From an uncultured Oscillospiraceae bacterium (GTDB lineage Bacteria; Bacillota; Clostridia; Oscillospirales; Acutalibacteraceae), in contig URGH01000021.1 in NCBI GenBank assembly GCA_900547305.1, positions 1 to 33,747 of the forward strand: a stretch of 33,747 nucleotides of DNA, written 5' to 3'. The stretch's first letter is position 1. The number at the start of each line of letters is the position of its first letter. The notes beneath the pieces are model-generated. The model was not told the origin of the DNA. It saw only the letters and a program-made list of their open reading frames with translations, and did not search any database. Of this stretch, positions 23,024 through 31,128 are shown piece after piece. The position numbers and the translations under genes were made by a program.

Positions 23024-26000
23024 TTAATTAAGTGAAAATTTATTTAACAGGTCTGACTGATAACACTTTATTATAAAACTTCCCGTATTAAATTCGCCTT
23101 TAAAAAGTAATGCGGTTTTTTTAGGCGAGAGTGAATATGAATATGTTAGTCTTTGAATATTAGTATCATATAGTTGTAATGTTTCTCCGCGTAAAATATA
23201 CATACGGTCTGTTTCGTAAAAGGTTTTTATCGTATCATATTTAGTATCGGTCAATGCAACTGTATCAAAGTACCAAGTTTCACGATTTGTCGGAAGTGTT
23301 AAGCTTGATATACCGCTATCATAAAAGGCGTATTTTCCAATAAATGTTACCTTATTTGGAATTACTGCTGTTGAAAAGCTGTAACATTGTTTAAAAGCAA
23401 AACGACCTATACTTTCAAGATTTTCAGACAATTCAAAGCTTGCTAAGTTAATACAATTATAAAACGCATTATCTCCAATAACTTTTATTGTATTAGGCAT
23501 ATTTAGTTGCTTTAAATTAGTTAATTCTTTAAAGCCATCAGAAAGAATTTCTGTCACATCAATACCCTTATAAGTCTCCGGGATAGTAATAACCGCTAAA
23601 TTTTTAGCCTTTCCACCCGCCTTTACTCCATAGGTGCCATTCGGTAATAAAGAGTAAATCAATTCCGTATAATCGTTTGCATTGCCGACATACCCTGCGC
23701 TGACCTTTTGACCGTCGGTATATGTTATAAATAATTCGCCGTTTTCAATAACTGTTGAGGAAATTCCTCTGCCTGTATCACCTTTATCACCTTTTGCGCC
23801 CTTGATATTTCCAAGGTTAATTACGCTTGAATTACTTAATGTAACAGTTAAATTGCCGTCAGTTGAAATTGATACGGTTTGTATTCCTATACCATCATTT
23901 CCTTTTGCACCTACAATCTTGCCTACATTGGTGTTAGTTCCGTTGGAATAAGTCAGTATAAGCTCACCGTTTGAATTGATTTCGGATTTTGTAACGCTTA
24001 TGCCGTCTTTTCCGTCTGTTCCTTTAATATTTCCAAGATTTATTAAGGTAGTATTTGTAAGTTCAACAGTTAAAATGCCTTCTTCGGATATAGCAACATT
24101 TTTAATTCCTATACCGTCCTTACCATCAGTACCGGAATTTCCGTCTTTACCGTTAGCTCCGACAACATTACCGAGGTTTATACTATTGCCGTTTGAATAA
24201 GTCATAACAAGCTCGCCGCTGCTATTGATTGCTGATGAAACAACGCTTATTCCGTCTTTGCCATCAACACCATTTATGCCTTTAATATTTCCAAGGTCAA
24301 TAACTGTGCCGCTTGTAAGCTTAACCTTCAATACACCATCGGTAGAGATTGTTACATTCTCAATTCCTATGCCGTCTTTACCATTTGTGCCATCCTTGCC
24401 ATTTGTGCCATCCTTACCGTTGGTGCCGTTATCGCCTACAACCTTACCGAGTTTTATACTATTCCCGTTTGAATAGGTCAGGACAAGTTCGCCATCTTCG
24501 TTGATTAACGAAGATGTAACACTTATACCATCTACTCCGTCATTTCCCTTGACATTTCCGAGATTTAATATTGTACCGTTTGTAAGTTTAACCGAAAGAA
24601 TACCATCGTCAGACATATTAACGCTTTCAATTCCTATGCCGTCATTGCCGTTCTTTCCGTCTTTTCCATCCTTACCGTCAGCACCTTTTATGTTGCCTAA
24701 GTTTATTTGTGAATTATCGGAAAGTGTGATAATAAGCTCTCCAGCAATATTTATTTCAACATCAGCTACGCCTATGCCATCTTCACCAACCTGACCGTCA
24801 ACTCCATCAACACCGTCTTTACCGTTAGTGCCGTCTTTGCCATTAGTGCCATTTATTCCGTTAATACCGTCTTTTCCAACAACCGCGCCGAGATTTTTAA
24901 ATGTGCCGTCTGAATAGGTAATAATAAGTTCTCCGTTTGCGTTTATTTCTGTGTTGACAACACCTATACCATCCTTACCGTCCTGACCGTTCGTGCCATT
25001 CTTGCCATCTTTTCCGTCTTCGCCTTTAGTTCCAATAACAACACCGAGATTTTCGGTTGTATTGTCGGAAAATGTAATAATAAGCTCGCCGTCAGAATTG
25101 ATTTCTGTCTTTGTGACTCCTCTGCCGTCAATACCTTTTTTACCGTCAGCACCATTCTTACCATCTTTACCGTCAGTACCATCTATACCGTTTTTGCCAT
25201 CCTTACCATTTGTTCCATCGATACCGTCCTTGCCATTCTTTCCTACAATAATGCCTAAATTCTTGACTGAATTATCAGAATAGGTGATGATAAGCTCTCC
25301 GCTTTCGCTTATTTCGGTTTTGGATATGCCAATACCATTGCTGCCGTTAATTCCGTCTGTACCGTCAGCACCCACAATTTTACCGAGCTTTTGCGTAGTT
25401 GAGTCGGAATATGTGATTAGCAATTCTCCATCTGCTGTTATTTCAGTTTTGGATATACCAATACCATTTTCTCCATTTGTACCGTTTTTCCCGTCTTTGC
25501 CGTCAGTGCCGTCCTTTCCTACAACAATACCAAGGTTTGCTGAAAGATTATTTGAATAGGTAACAATCAGTTCGCCGCTTGAATTTATTTCTGTTTTAGC
25601 AACTCCGATTCCATCAACGCCGTTCGTGCCATTCTTTCCGTCTTTTCCATCCTTGCCGTTAGTACCGTTAATACCTACTACCTTACCGAGATTTGCGGAA
25701 GAATTATCTGTATATTTAACAACAAGTTCGCCGTTTGTGTTGATTTCAGATTTTAATATTCCTCTGCCGTCAGTTCCGTTAAGACCGTTACTTCCATCAT
25801 TACCTTTTATACAGCCGAGATTTAATTCTGTACCGTTACTAAGAGTAATTTCAAGCTGATATTCTGAATTTATTACAATGTTTTGAATACCAATACCATC
25901 CTTACCGTTCTTACCATCAGCACCATTTAAACCGTCTTTACCATTTTTGCCATCCGCACCTATTATTTTACCAAGGTTATCAGTTCTACCGTCAGAATAG

Positions 26001-27388
26001 GTTACAATCAATTCACCGGAAGTATTTATTTCAGAATTGACTATACTTATCCCGTCGCTGCCATTTGTACCATCTTTGCCGTTTTCTCCATTTTTACCGT
26101 CAAGTCCGTTAAGACCGTTTTTACCGTCCTTACCATTTTTGCCTATGACAGTTCCAAGATTTGCGGATTGATTATTAGAATATGTTAAAACTAATTCTCC
26201 GTTTGAGTTTATTTCAGCACCGATTACACTTATACCATCTTTACCATCTTTGCCGTTGATACCATCCTTACCATTGCTACCGTTAATGCCGTCCTTACCG
26301 TTTGTTCCGTTAAGACCATCTTTGCCTATAATGTTACCTAAATTATTGATTGTGCCATCGGAATAGGTAATAATAAGCTTCCCAGTTGCATTGATTTCAG
26401 ATTTAGTAATACTTACGCCATCGGTGCCATTTAAACCGTTTTTACCATCTTTACCGTCAATACCATTCCTGCCGTCTTTTCCGTTTAAACCATCTTTTCC
26501 ATCTTTACCATCAGTACCGTTCAAGCCGTTTTTCCCATCAGCGCCTATAACCTTGCCGAGATTATCAGTCTGACCGTTTGAGTAGGCTATTACAAGCTCG
26601 CCATCAGCATTTATATTGGAGCTTACAACACTTACGCCATCTTTACCATTCATTCCGACAACCTTATCCAAATTAACGCTTTGACCGTTTGAGAAATTTA
26701 AAATCAGTTGTCCCTGAGAATTGATATTTGCAGATGAAATGCTTATACCGTCTTTGCCGTCCTTACCATTAGCACCGTTTAAACCGTCTTTGCCGTTTTT
26801 CCCATCTTTGCCGTCAATGCCATTCTTGCCGTCTTTACCGTTTAACCCATCCTTTCCATCTTTGCCATCTTTACCATTAGCTCCATCCTGTCCGTCAATT
26901 CCATCTCTGCCATTTATTCCGTCCTTACCATTGACGCCATCCTTACCGTCAACACCATTAACACCGTCTTTTCCATTTGTGCCGACGGCAACACCGAGAT
27001 TTATAACGCTGTTATCAGAAAGAGTAATCAATAATTCACCTTTTGAGGAAAAAGCGGCTGATTTAATGCTGGCGATTTCTTTATTTGCTTTAGCGTTTAA
27101 GGAATTTATCCATTCGCTTTCACTACCGTTATATCCGTTATCTTTCGCAATTTGATATGCCGATTTTCCGGAAAGAGAATTTAGCCATTCCTGAACAGTT
27201 CCGTTATATCCGTTTTCAACCGCTAATTCATAAGCTGACAATCCATTTTTAATCGTTGTAGAAACAGGTATGCGCCTTTTGTTTATAAAATATGATATGG
27301 CGCAGGAGGCGGCAATAATTGAAAGTATAAGTATAATTACCGCTGCAGTTTTTAATAAATAATGTTTACGCTGTTTTGTGTTTTCCAT
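23024..27388 (-). CDS. Giant membrane-anchored collagen-like/beta-module fibre protein with BspA-like LRR C-terminus
   Basis: I take the ATG at 27388 (AGGGGTGC upstream); an in-frame ATG at 27418 overlaps the preceding gene. The product has 1,454 residues. Residues about 14-35 form one membrane segment with basic flanks, suggesting a signal anchor with the bulk outside. Two ENGYNGT-EWLNSL-type repeats follow. Then come 22 copies of a roughly 30-residue beta module (pattern SEIN-GELIITYSD-NLG-VVG) separated by Gly-X-Y tracts rich in GKD, GND and GIN. No proline occurs in these tracts. The C-terminal 230 residues contain BspA-like leucine-rich repeats (ITIPETYKG, IGDNAFYNC, IGRFAF). There is no LPXTG motif. 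A lipobox reading (AASC at 26-29) is less likely. It is probably an adhesive or shielding surface fibre. Confidence 0.88.
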   Translation of the reverse strand: MENTKQRKHYLLKTAAVIILILSIIAASCAISYFINKRRIPVSTTIKNGLSAYELAVENGYNGTVQEWLNSLSGKSAYQIAKDNGYNGSESEWINSLNAKANKEIASIKSAAFSSKGELLITLSDNSVINLGVAVGTNGKDGVNGVDGKDGVNGKDGINGRDGIDGQDGANGKDGKDGKDGLNGKDGKNGIDGKDGKNGKDGLNGANGKDGKDGISISSANINSQGQLILNFSNGQSVNLDKVVGMNGKDGVSVVSSNINADGELVIAYSNGQTDNLGKVIGADGKNGLNGTDGKDGKDGLNGKDGRNGIDGKDGKNGLNGTDGVSITKSEINATGKLIITYSDGTINNLGNIIGKDGLNGTNGKDGINGSNGKDGINGKDGKDGISVIGAEINSNGELVLTYSNNQSANLGTVIGKNGKDGKNGLNGLDGKNGENGKDGTNGSDGISIVNSEINTSGELIVTYSDGRTDNLGKIIGADGKNGKDGLNGADGKNGKDGIGIQNIVINSEYQLEITLSNGTELNLGCIKGNDGSNGLNGTDGRGILKSEINTNGELVVKYTDNSSANLGKVVGINGTNGKDGKDGKNGTNGVDGIGVAKTEINSSGELIVTYSNNLSANLGIVVGKDGTDGKDGKNGTNGENGIGISKTEITADGELLITYSDSTTQKLGKIVGADGTDGINGSNGIGISKTEISESGELIITYSDNSVKNLGIIVGKNGKDGIDGTNGKDGKNGIDGTDGKDGKNGADGKKGIDGRGVTKTEINSDGELIITFSDNTTENLGVVIGTKGEDGKDGKNGTNGQDGKDGIGVVNTEINANGELIITYSDGTFKNLGAVVGKDGINGINGTNGKDGTNGKDGVDGVDGQVGEDGIGVADVEINIAGELIITLSDNSQINLGNIKGADGKDGKDGKNGNDGIGIESVNMSDDGILSVKLTNGTILNLGNVKGNDGVDGISVTSSLINEDGELVLTYSNGNSIKLGKVVGDNGTNGKDGTNGKDGTNGKDGIGIENVTISTDGVLKVKLTSGTVIDLGNIKGINGVDGKDGISVVSSAINSSGELVMTYSNGNSINLGNVVGANGKDGNSGTDGKDGIGIKNVAISEEGILTVELTNTTLINLGNIKGTDGKDGISVTKSEINSNGELILTYSNGTNTNVGKIVGAKGNDGIGIQTVSISTDGNLTVTLSNSSVINLGNIKGAKGDKGDTGRGISSTVIENGELFITYTDGQKVSAGYVGNANDYTELIYSLLPNGTYGVKAGGKAKNLAVITIPETYKGIDVTEILSDGFKELTNLKQLNMPNTIKVIGDNAFYNCINLASFELSENLESIGRFAFKQCYSFSTAVIPNKVTFIGKYAFYDSGISSLTLPTNRETWYFDTVALTDTKYDTIKTFYETDRMYILRGETLQLYDTNIQRLTYSYSLSPKKTALLFKGEFNTGSFIIKCYQSDLLNKFSLN

Positions 27389-27404
27389 TTTAGCACCCCT
27401 AAAT

Positions 27405-27740
27405 TTAATTTTCTTCATTGTCAATATGTTCTTTCAAAATACGCCTTATAGTTCTTTCGCTATACTCATATTTTGTGGCTAACTGTTTGACATTAAAGCC
27501 GTTGTATTCCTTGACAATTTGATTATGTATGAATTTTTTGCTGTAAAACTCAACCGGAAAAGTAATCTGCTGTCCTCGATATTCATCAAAGATTGTTTTA
27601 GTAGCATCCATACCTATTAAATTTGCAAGGTCATTGTAAATGCCGTTTAAAAACTCATTTTCAATTTTTATGGTTTTCAAGTCATAAATCACCTGCCGTT
27701 TGACTCCTTTCCTACTAATATAAACCAAAAGCTTTGACAT
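27405..27740 (-). CDS. Mor-like transcriptional activator family protein
   Basis: From the ATG at 27740 the protein has 111 residues. The frame is open to a GTG at 27788, but no ribosome site supports either start well. The pattern IYNDLANLIGMDATKTIFDE followed by YRGQQITFPVEFYSK is the Mor/C (middle-operon regulator) family signature. The C-terminal HTH reads NVKQLATKYEYSERTIRRIL. Mor proteins activate phage promoters. It lies between DUF6809 and the fibre gene on the same strand and ends 17 bases before the fibre start, so it may control fibre expression. Confidence 0.78.
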   Translation of the reverse strand: MSKLLVYISRKGVKRQVIYDLKTIKIENEFLNGIYNDLANLIGMDATKTIFDEYRGQQITFPVEFYSKKFIHNQIVKEYNGFNVKQLATKYEYSERTIRRILKEHIDNEEN

Positions 27741-27803
27741 ATCTACTGCGCCATTTCCACCAACATTTTCCTTTTTTAATGTCCGCACAAATAATCAGTA
27801 CAT

Positions 27804-28100
27804 TTATTTTTCAACAGAATGATACGGTGCTTTATCGCTGATATAGGTATCCAACGCGAATTTTGCACCCATTCTGAAACCCACAATAAATGAGTCGAGG
27901 TTTGAATCGTCGGTTATTTCTCCGTCCAGTCTTTGATATTCTTTGAAAAGCTCTTTTTCCTTATCGTTCAGTATCTCGTTTAATGAGTCCTCAACATCTG
28001 CAATAGCTAATATACTTTTTCCTGTTTCGCTTTTGCGGTCGAAATATCTTTTCTGCGGGTTTATGTTGCCGTAATACAATTCTTCAATAAAATTTTTCAT
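27804..28100 (-). CDS. DUF6809-like protein (element copy)
   Basis: The ATG at 28100 follows AAGGAGATT. The 98-residue helical protein begins MKNFIEELYYGNINPQKRY and has a C-terminal SFIVGFRMGAKFALDTY. Another protein in this window (33061-33345) has the same LYYGNI-P-RY start and a GF-containing end, so the two are homologous. The family is small, of unknown function, and common in Clostridia and their islands. It is the first gene of the DUF6809-Mor-fibre operon. Its ribosome site stands just behind a strong terminator hairpin. Confidence 0.78.
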   Translation of the reverse strand: MKNFIEELYYGNINPQKRYFDRKSETGKSILAIADVEDSLNEILNDKEKELFKEYQRLDGEITDDSNLDSFIVGFRMGAKFALDTYISDKAPYHSVEK

Positions 28101-28122
28101 TGCTTTTAATCTCCTTAAAATG

Positions 28123-28164
28123 AAAAAAGACCTATGCTCTGAAAGTACAAAGCATAGGTCTTTT
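28123..28164 (-). terminator. Strong terminator or attenuator in the leader of the fibre operon
   Basis: A 14-base perfect stem (28125-28138 with 28151-28164) is followed on the minus strand by a run of six T, then CATTTT. Only about 22 bases separate it from the DUF6809 ATG, leaving no room for a promoter after it. A TATAAT (28173-28178, minus strand) lies just before it. Confidence 0.85.
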
Positions 28165-28189
28165 AAATAAATATTATATATGATTTACG

Positions 28190-28214
28190 TTTTTGCTCCC
28201 GATTCGCTCCCAAA
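28190..28214. repeat. Right integrase arm-type double repeat
   Basis: The block repeats the left arm block (17127-17151) at 23 of 25 positions, again with two TTGGGAGC units 11 bases apart on the minus strand. It lies about 185 bases inside the right end. Confidence 0.7.
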
Positions 28215-28221
28215 AATAATT

Positions 28222-28252
28222 AAACTAAAACCTATTAGTAGGCTTTAGTTTT
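28222..28252. terminator. Hairpin in the right terminal region of the element
   Basis: AACTAAA-A-CCTA pairs with TAGG-C-TTTAGTT around TTAG, followed by TTTTT. The gap 28215-28397 contains no gene. A second smaller hairpin (CCGATA...TATCGG) lies directly before the tRNA. Confidence 0.55.
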
Positions 28253-28397
28253 TGGCGGCTTATAGGTTGGTGGTTTAAGGTGCGATTTTCAGTTCACTTT
28301 TCGCCGCCCCTTTATTTAAGCTAACTGAGGGCAGGGGTAGGCTTTATTGTTTGAGGGGTAAAAGAAAAACCGATACCCTAAAAAGGATATCGGAATA

Positions 28398-28420
28398 TGG
28401 AGCGGGTGATGGGAATCGAA
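28398..28420. repeat. attR: tRNA-Gly 3' end, partner of attL
   Basis: This is the tRNA-side copy of the repeat found at 17010-17032. The identical block is TGGAGCGG (28398-28405). Confidence 0.75.
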
Positions 28421-28472
28421 CCCACACGACCAGCTTGGAAGGCTGGGATTCTAGCCATTGAACTACACCCGC
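28398..28472 (-). tRNA. tRNA-Gly (anticodon TCC)
   Basis: The minus strand gives a complete cloverleaf of 75 bases including an encoded CCA. The acceptor stem is GCGGGTG with CACCCGC, the anticodon loop is CTTCCAA, and the T-loop region is GGGTTCGATTCCC. The 3' end faces the element and is the integration target. The element supplies an intact 3' end, so the tRNA should stay functional. Confidence 0.96.
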
Positions 28473-28487
28473 ATTTGAACAAGCACT

Positions 28488-28516
28488 ATGATAACATAAA
28501 ATCAAGTAAGAGTCAA
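28488..28516 (-). promoter_or_regulatory. Promoter of tRNA-Gly
   Basis: On the minus strand TTGACT (28511-28516) and TATCAT (28488-28493) are 17 bases apart. Transcription would begin about 10 bases before the tRNA. Confidence 0.85.
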
Positions 28517-28724
28517 TACTTTTTTTATAAAAAATAAAAAAATGGCAAAAAACTGCCGCTATATTTGCACTTTAATGCATTTTCGGTAAGTCATCAAGTA
28601 ATCTTTTTCTATAACTCTGTCTGATGGTATTATGTCACGCCCTCATATGTTTTGCAATTAATATATGCTATATCAAAAGTCACGAAAAGAATGATTGTCG
28701 ACCATAAAAAAAGGTTGCGGTAGG

Positions 28725-30314
28725 TTACTTTACGAAATGTAAAAAAACATCGGACGGAAAACCGATTTCCGTCCGATTGTTTGTTGAAAATTCAAAATAA
28801 AAAACGCTCAAAGCCGCATAATCAAAGGCTTTGAGTGATGGTGCAGCGAGTGCACTGATATCCGAACCTAAAATGCCTGTTTCTTCAAGTTCTTGAAAGG
28901 TCATTTCACATGAGCAATCTTTGTAATTACAGCCAAAATATATTCTGCCGTCATCCCAAAGAACGATTTTATTTATAAAAGTATCAATTAATCTTCTGCG
29001 ATGCTCAATCTTTTTGAAATTCAACTTGCGAAGTCTGTTGAAATAGGCTTCAATATTCTCGGCAGAAATAATCGGTTTTGTCATTTCTTCTTTTATAATT
29101 TGAATTGACAATTCAGTTTTCTGTTGTTCTAACTGTTCCATACGCTGTTTTGTGGATGGAGTCAGAATGCCTTGCTGAATAGCGTTAAGAAGATTATCTA
29201 TACTTTTGAGTATATCACTGTATTGTTTTTTCAGTAATGGCAATGTGGTGTTGGCTTGGTTTTGCAACTTAGTTGCTGTTTCGCAGAGCATAGATACCAA
29301 ATCATCGTCAAATACAATTTTGCGGATAAATGCGATTGTTGCATCTTCAATCCATTCTTTTCTGACGGTTTTCTTATCGCAACCCTTATGGTTTTTAACG
29401 CTTACGCATTTATAATAGCGGTGAACTTTGTTTTTTATATGGCTTGTGCCACTTTCTCCAACCATTAGGCATTGACACTTTCCGCAGAAAAGTTTGGTAG
29501 TAAGCAAATATTCGTCTTTGGCTTTATGTTTAGCCGGAGCTTTTTTATTTGCAATCATACGCTCTTGAACTCGTTCAAATAAGTCTTGTGGAACAATGGC
29601 GGGAATACCGCCCAGCTGAACAATATCACGGTATTTATATTCACCAATATATTTGCGGTTATGCAACATACGGGTTACACTGTTTATGCTGATTTTACCG
29701 CCACGTTTGGTACGAATACCTTTGATATTTAGTTGATCGGTTACCTCTTGCATACTCGCACCTTCTGAATAAGACTTAAATGCTTGTAGTACAGCAGGTG
29801 CAGTCAGCGGGTCAACTTGAAAGAACTGCTCAGAGTCGATAGTATAACCAATAGGAAGCGTACCGCCGTTATACTTACATTTAAGAGCGTTTTCGGTCAA
29901 ACCTCTGATAACCTTCTCTGCAAGGTCTGCAGAGTAATATTCAGCCATACCTTCGAGCAATGATTCAAGCAAGATGCCTTCGGCAGTATCGGAAATAACC
30001 TCGGTTGCCGATATTACCTTAACACCGTTTTTACGCAGCATTGCTTTATAGTGTGCGGAGTCGTAACGGTTACGAGCAAAGCGGTCAAGTTTCCAAACAA
30101 TGACAGTATCAAACAGACCGTTTGCACTATCCTTAATCATACGCTGAAAATCAGGGCGGTTATCCGTTCTGGCAGAGAAAGCACGGTCAATGTATGTACC
30201 AACGATTTGAATATCGTTCTTTTCAGCAAAAGCCTTGCACTCACGCAACTGACCTTCAATAGACTCTTCACGCTGATTATCACTTGAATATCGTGCATAA
30301 ATTACGGCTGTCAT
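28725..30314 (-). CDS. Large serine recombinase
   Basis: The 529-residue protein has the large serine integrase layout. The N-terminal resolvase domain has nucleophile S10 in YARYSSDNQ and the motifs YIDRAFSARTDNRPDF and VWKLDRFARN. A recombinase domain follows (about 150-270, GTLPIGYTID). Next comes a zinc ribbon (CGKCQCLM...CDKK) and then a coiled coil (about 350-430). AAGGAAGTG precedes the ATG. Such enzymes integrate or excise phages and conjugative transposons without host factors. Its own att sites are not evident, so the module it serves may extend beyond the window. Confidence 0.95.
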   Translation of the reverse strand: MTAVIYARYSSDNQREESIEGQLRECKAFAEKNDIQIVGTYIDRAFSARTDNRPDFQRMIKDSANGLFDTVIVWKLDRFARNRYDSAHYKAMLRKNGVKVISATEVISDTAEGILLESLLEGMAEYYSADLAEKVIRGLTENALKCKYNGGTLPIGYTIDSEQFFQVDPLTAPAVLQAFKSYSEGASMQEVTDQLNIKGIRTKRGGKISINSVTRMLHNRKYIGEYKYRDIVQLGGIPAIVPQDLFERVQERMIANKKAPAKHKAKDEYLLTTKLFCGKCQCLMVGESGTSHIKNKVHRYYKCVSVKNHKGCDKKTVRKEWIEDATIAFIRKIVFDDDLVSMLCETATKLQNQANTTLPLLKKQYSDILKSIDNLLNAIQQGILTPSTKQRMEQLEQQKTELSIQIIKEEMTKPIISAENIEAYFNRLRKLNFKKIEHRRRLIDTFINKIVLWDDGRIYFGCNYKDCSCEMTFQELEETGILGSDISALAAPSLKAFDYAALSVFYFEFSTNNRTEIGFPSDVFLHFVK

Positions 30315-30330
30315 TTTATCACTTCCTTAC

Positions 30331-30359
30331 TTGTGCTTTTTAAAAAGATGCTGTATAAT
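30331..30359 (+). promoter_or_regulatory. Promoter of the putative restriction endonuclease gene
   Basis: TTGTGC (30331-30336) and TATAAT (30354-30359) are 17 bases apart. The ATG follows at 30387. Confidence 0.65.
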
Positions 30360-30386
30360 AATAAAAATAAGAAAAGGGGCTTAAAA

Positions 30387-31085
30387 ATGGATTCAATCAA
30401 ATTTGAAAACTTATTAAAAGAAGACATTGAACAAGTGTTTATTAAAATTTTGGAAAATTGTGATTATACTCTCAATATAAGCGCAAAATCCCGAAGTGGT
30501 GCAGAAATTAGTGATTATTTAGAAGACAGATTCGTGGAATATATCACCCAAAACCCTCACGAAAGGATTTCAAAACCCTTGGGTGCTCCGAAAGGAGCAA
30601 CAAAAAATCCTTATGATTTTATGTTTGATTATGACTACAAGGATGATGAAGTCGAATATGTTGCCGAACCAATTTGGGCCGATATCAAAGCCTGCAAACA
30701 TACATACGATGATAGTAACCCAGACATTGGCACACCCAAAAAGGTAATTAAATATATGCTGGATGGGCATTTTTATCTAATGTATGTTCTGTTTAGCTAC
30801 ATATCAACCGATGATGATAAAACCAAATTCATAAAACTCGACAATGGTAAATATGTAAAGGTTATATTTTTAAAAAATATACATCACTCTGTTAGAGTTA
30901 ATCCTAAACCTCAATTGCAAGTAAATATTAATGAACCCGAGGAGTATAGAACAGAGAAAGAATTTGTAGAACTTCTTGAAACAAAATATTATGAATCATT
31001 GGATCGGATTATAAAAAACGTTGAGAAAACAAAGGCAACTATATCTAAACAATTTAAAACAATAAAAGAAAATATGGGAGAATAA
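30387..31085 (+). CDS. Putative type II restriction endonuclease (PD-(D/E)XK-like)
   Basis: The start at 30387 follows AAAAGGGG; the frame is open upstream without a site. The 232-residue protein has SRSGAEISDYLEDRFVEYI, then GAPKGATKNPYDFMFDY, and about 25 residues later IWADIKA. This gives the D...(D/E)xK arrangement of a nuclease core, with K in DIKA. The gene converges with an adenine methyltransferase, the expected partner. Recognition sequence and family name cannot be assigned from here. Confidence 0.72.
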   Translation: MDSIKFENLLKEDIEQVFIKILENCDYTLNISAKSRSGAEISDYLEDRFVEYITQNPHERISKPLGAPKGATKNPYDFMFDYDYKDDEVEYVAEPIWADIKACKHTYDDSNPDIGTPKKVIKYMLDGHFYLMYVLFSYISTDDDKTKFIKLDNGKYVKVIFLKNIHHSVRVNPKPQLQVNINEPEEYRTEKEFVELLETKYYESLDRIIKNVEKTKATISKQFKTIKENMGE

Positions 31086-31092
31086 TAGTTAT

Positions 31093-31128
31093 AAGGGTTG
31101 GAGTCAAGAAATGGCTCTAACCTTTTTT
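31093..31128. terminator. Bidirectional terminator between endonuclease and methyltransferase
   Basis: 31093-31103 pairs with 31115-31125 with G-U wobbles, followed by a T run. The stem overlaps the last codons of the methyltransferase, so the convergent genes share it. Confidence 0.72.

Larger units (their letters stand above)
17010..28405. mobile_element. tRNA-Gly-integrated mobile element of about 11.4 kb (satellite- or IME-like)
   Basis: Both ends carry a repeat of the tRNA-Gly 3' end (17010-17032 and 28398-28420). A tyrosine integrase lies next to the left end. A 25-bp integrase-arm-like double repeat stands just inside each end (17127-17151 and 28190-28214). The interior is AT-rich compared with the left flank. 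It contains integrase, an unknown gene, a split replication ATPase, an HTH regulator, iterons, DUF1643, micro-ORFs, a giant fibre gene, a Mor-like gene and a DUF6809 gene. No relaxase, capsid, terminase or lysis gene is visible. Transfer would need a helper. Confidence 0.82.

Noticed and set aside
23700..27000. Regularly repeated short DNA segments that could suggest a CRISPR array
   Set aside because: The repeats vary, their spacing is a multiple of three, and they translate to a continuous protein. There are no unique spacers of constant length.
23976..27155. Many open plus-strand frames rich in Pro, Ser and Phe
   Set aside because: They are the antisense of the repetitive fibre gene: reverse-complemented GKD and GND codons give Leu-Pro-Ser-Phe patterns. 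They lack ribosome sites and independent structure.
27300..27310. Lipobox (AASC) in the fibre protein
   Set aside because: The pattern rule fits, but hydrophobic residues continue after the cysteine and a basic cluster follows, so a membrane anchor is more likely.
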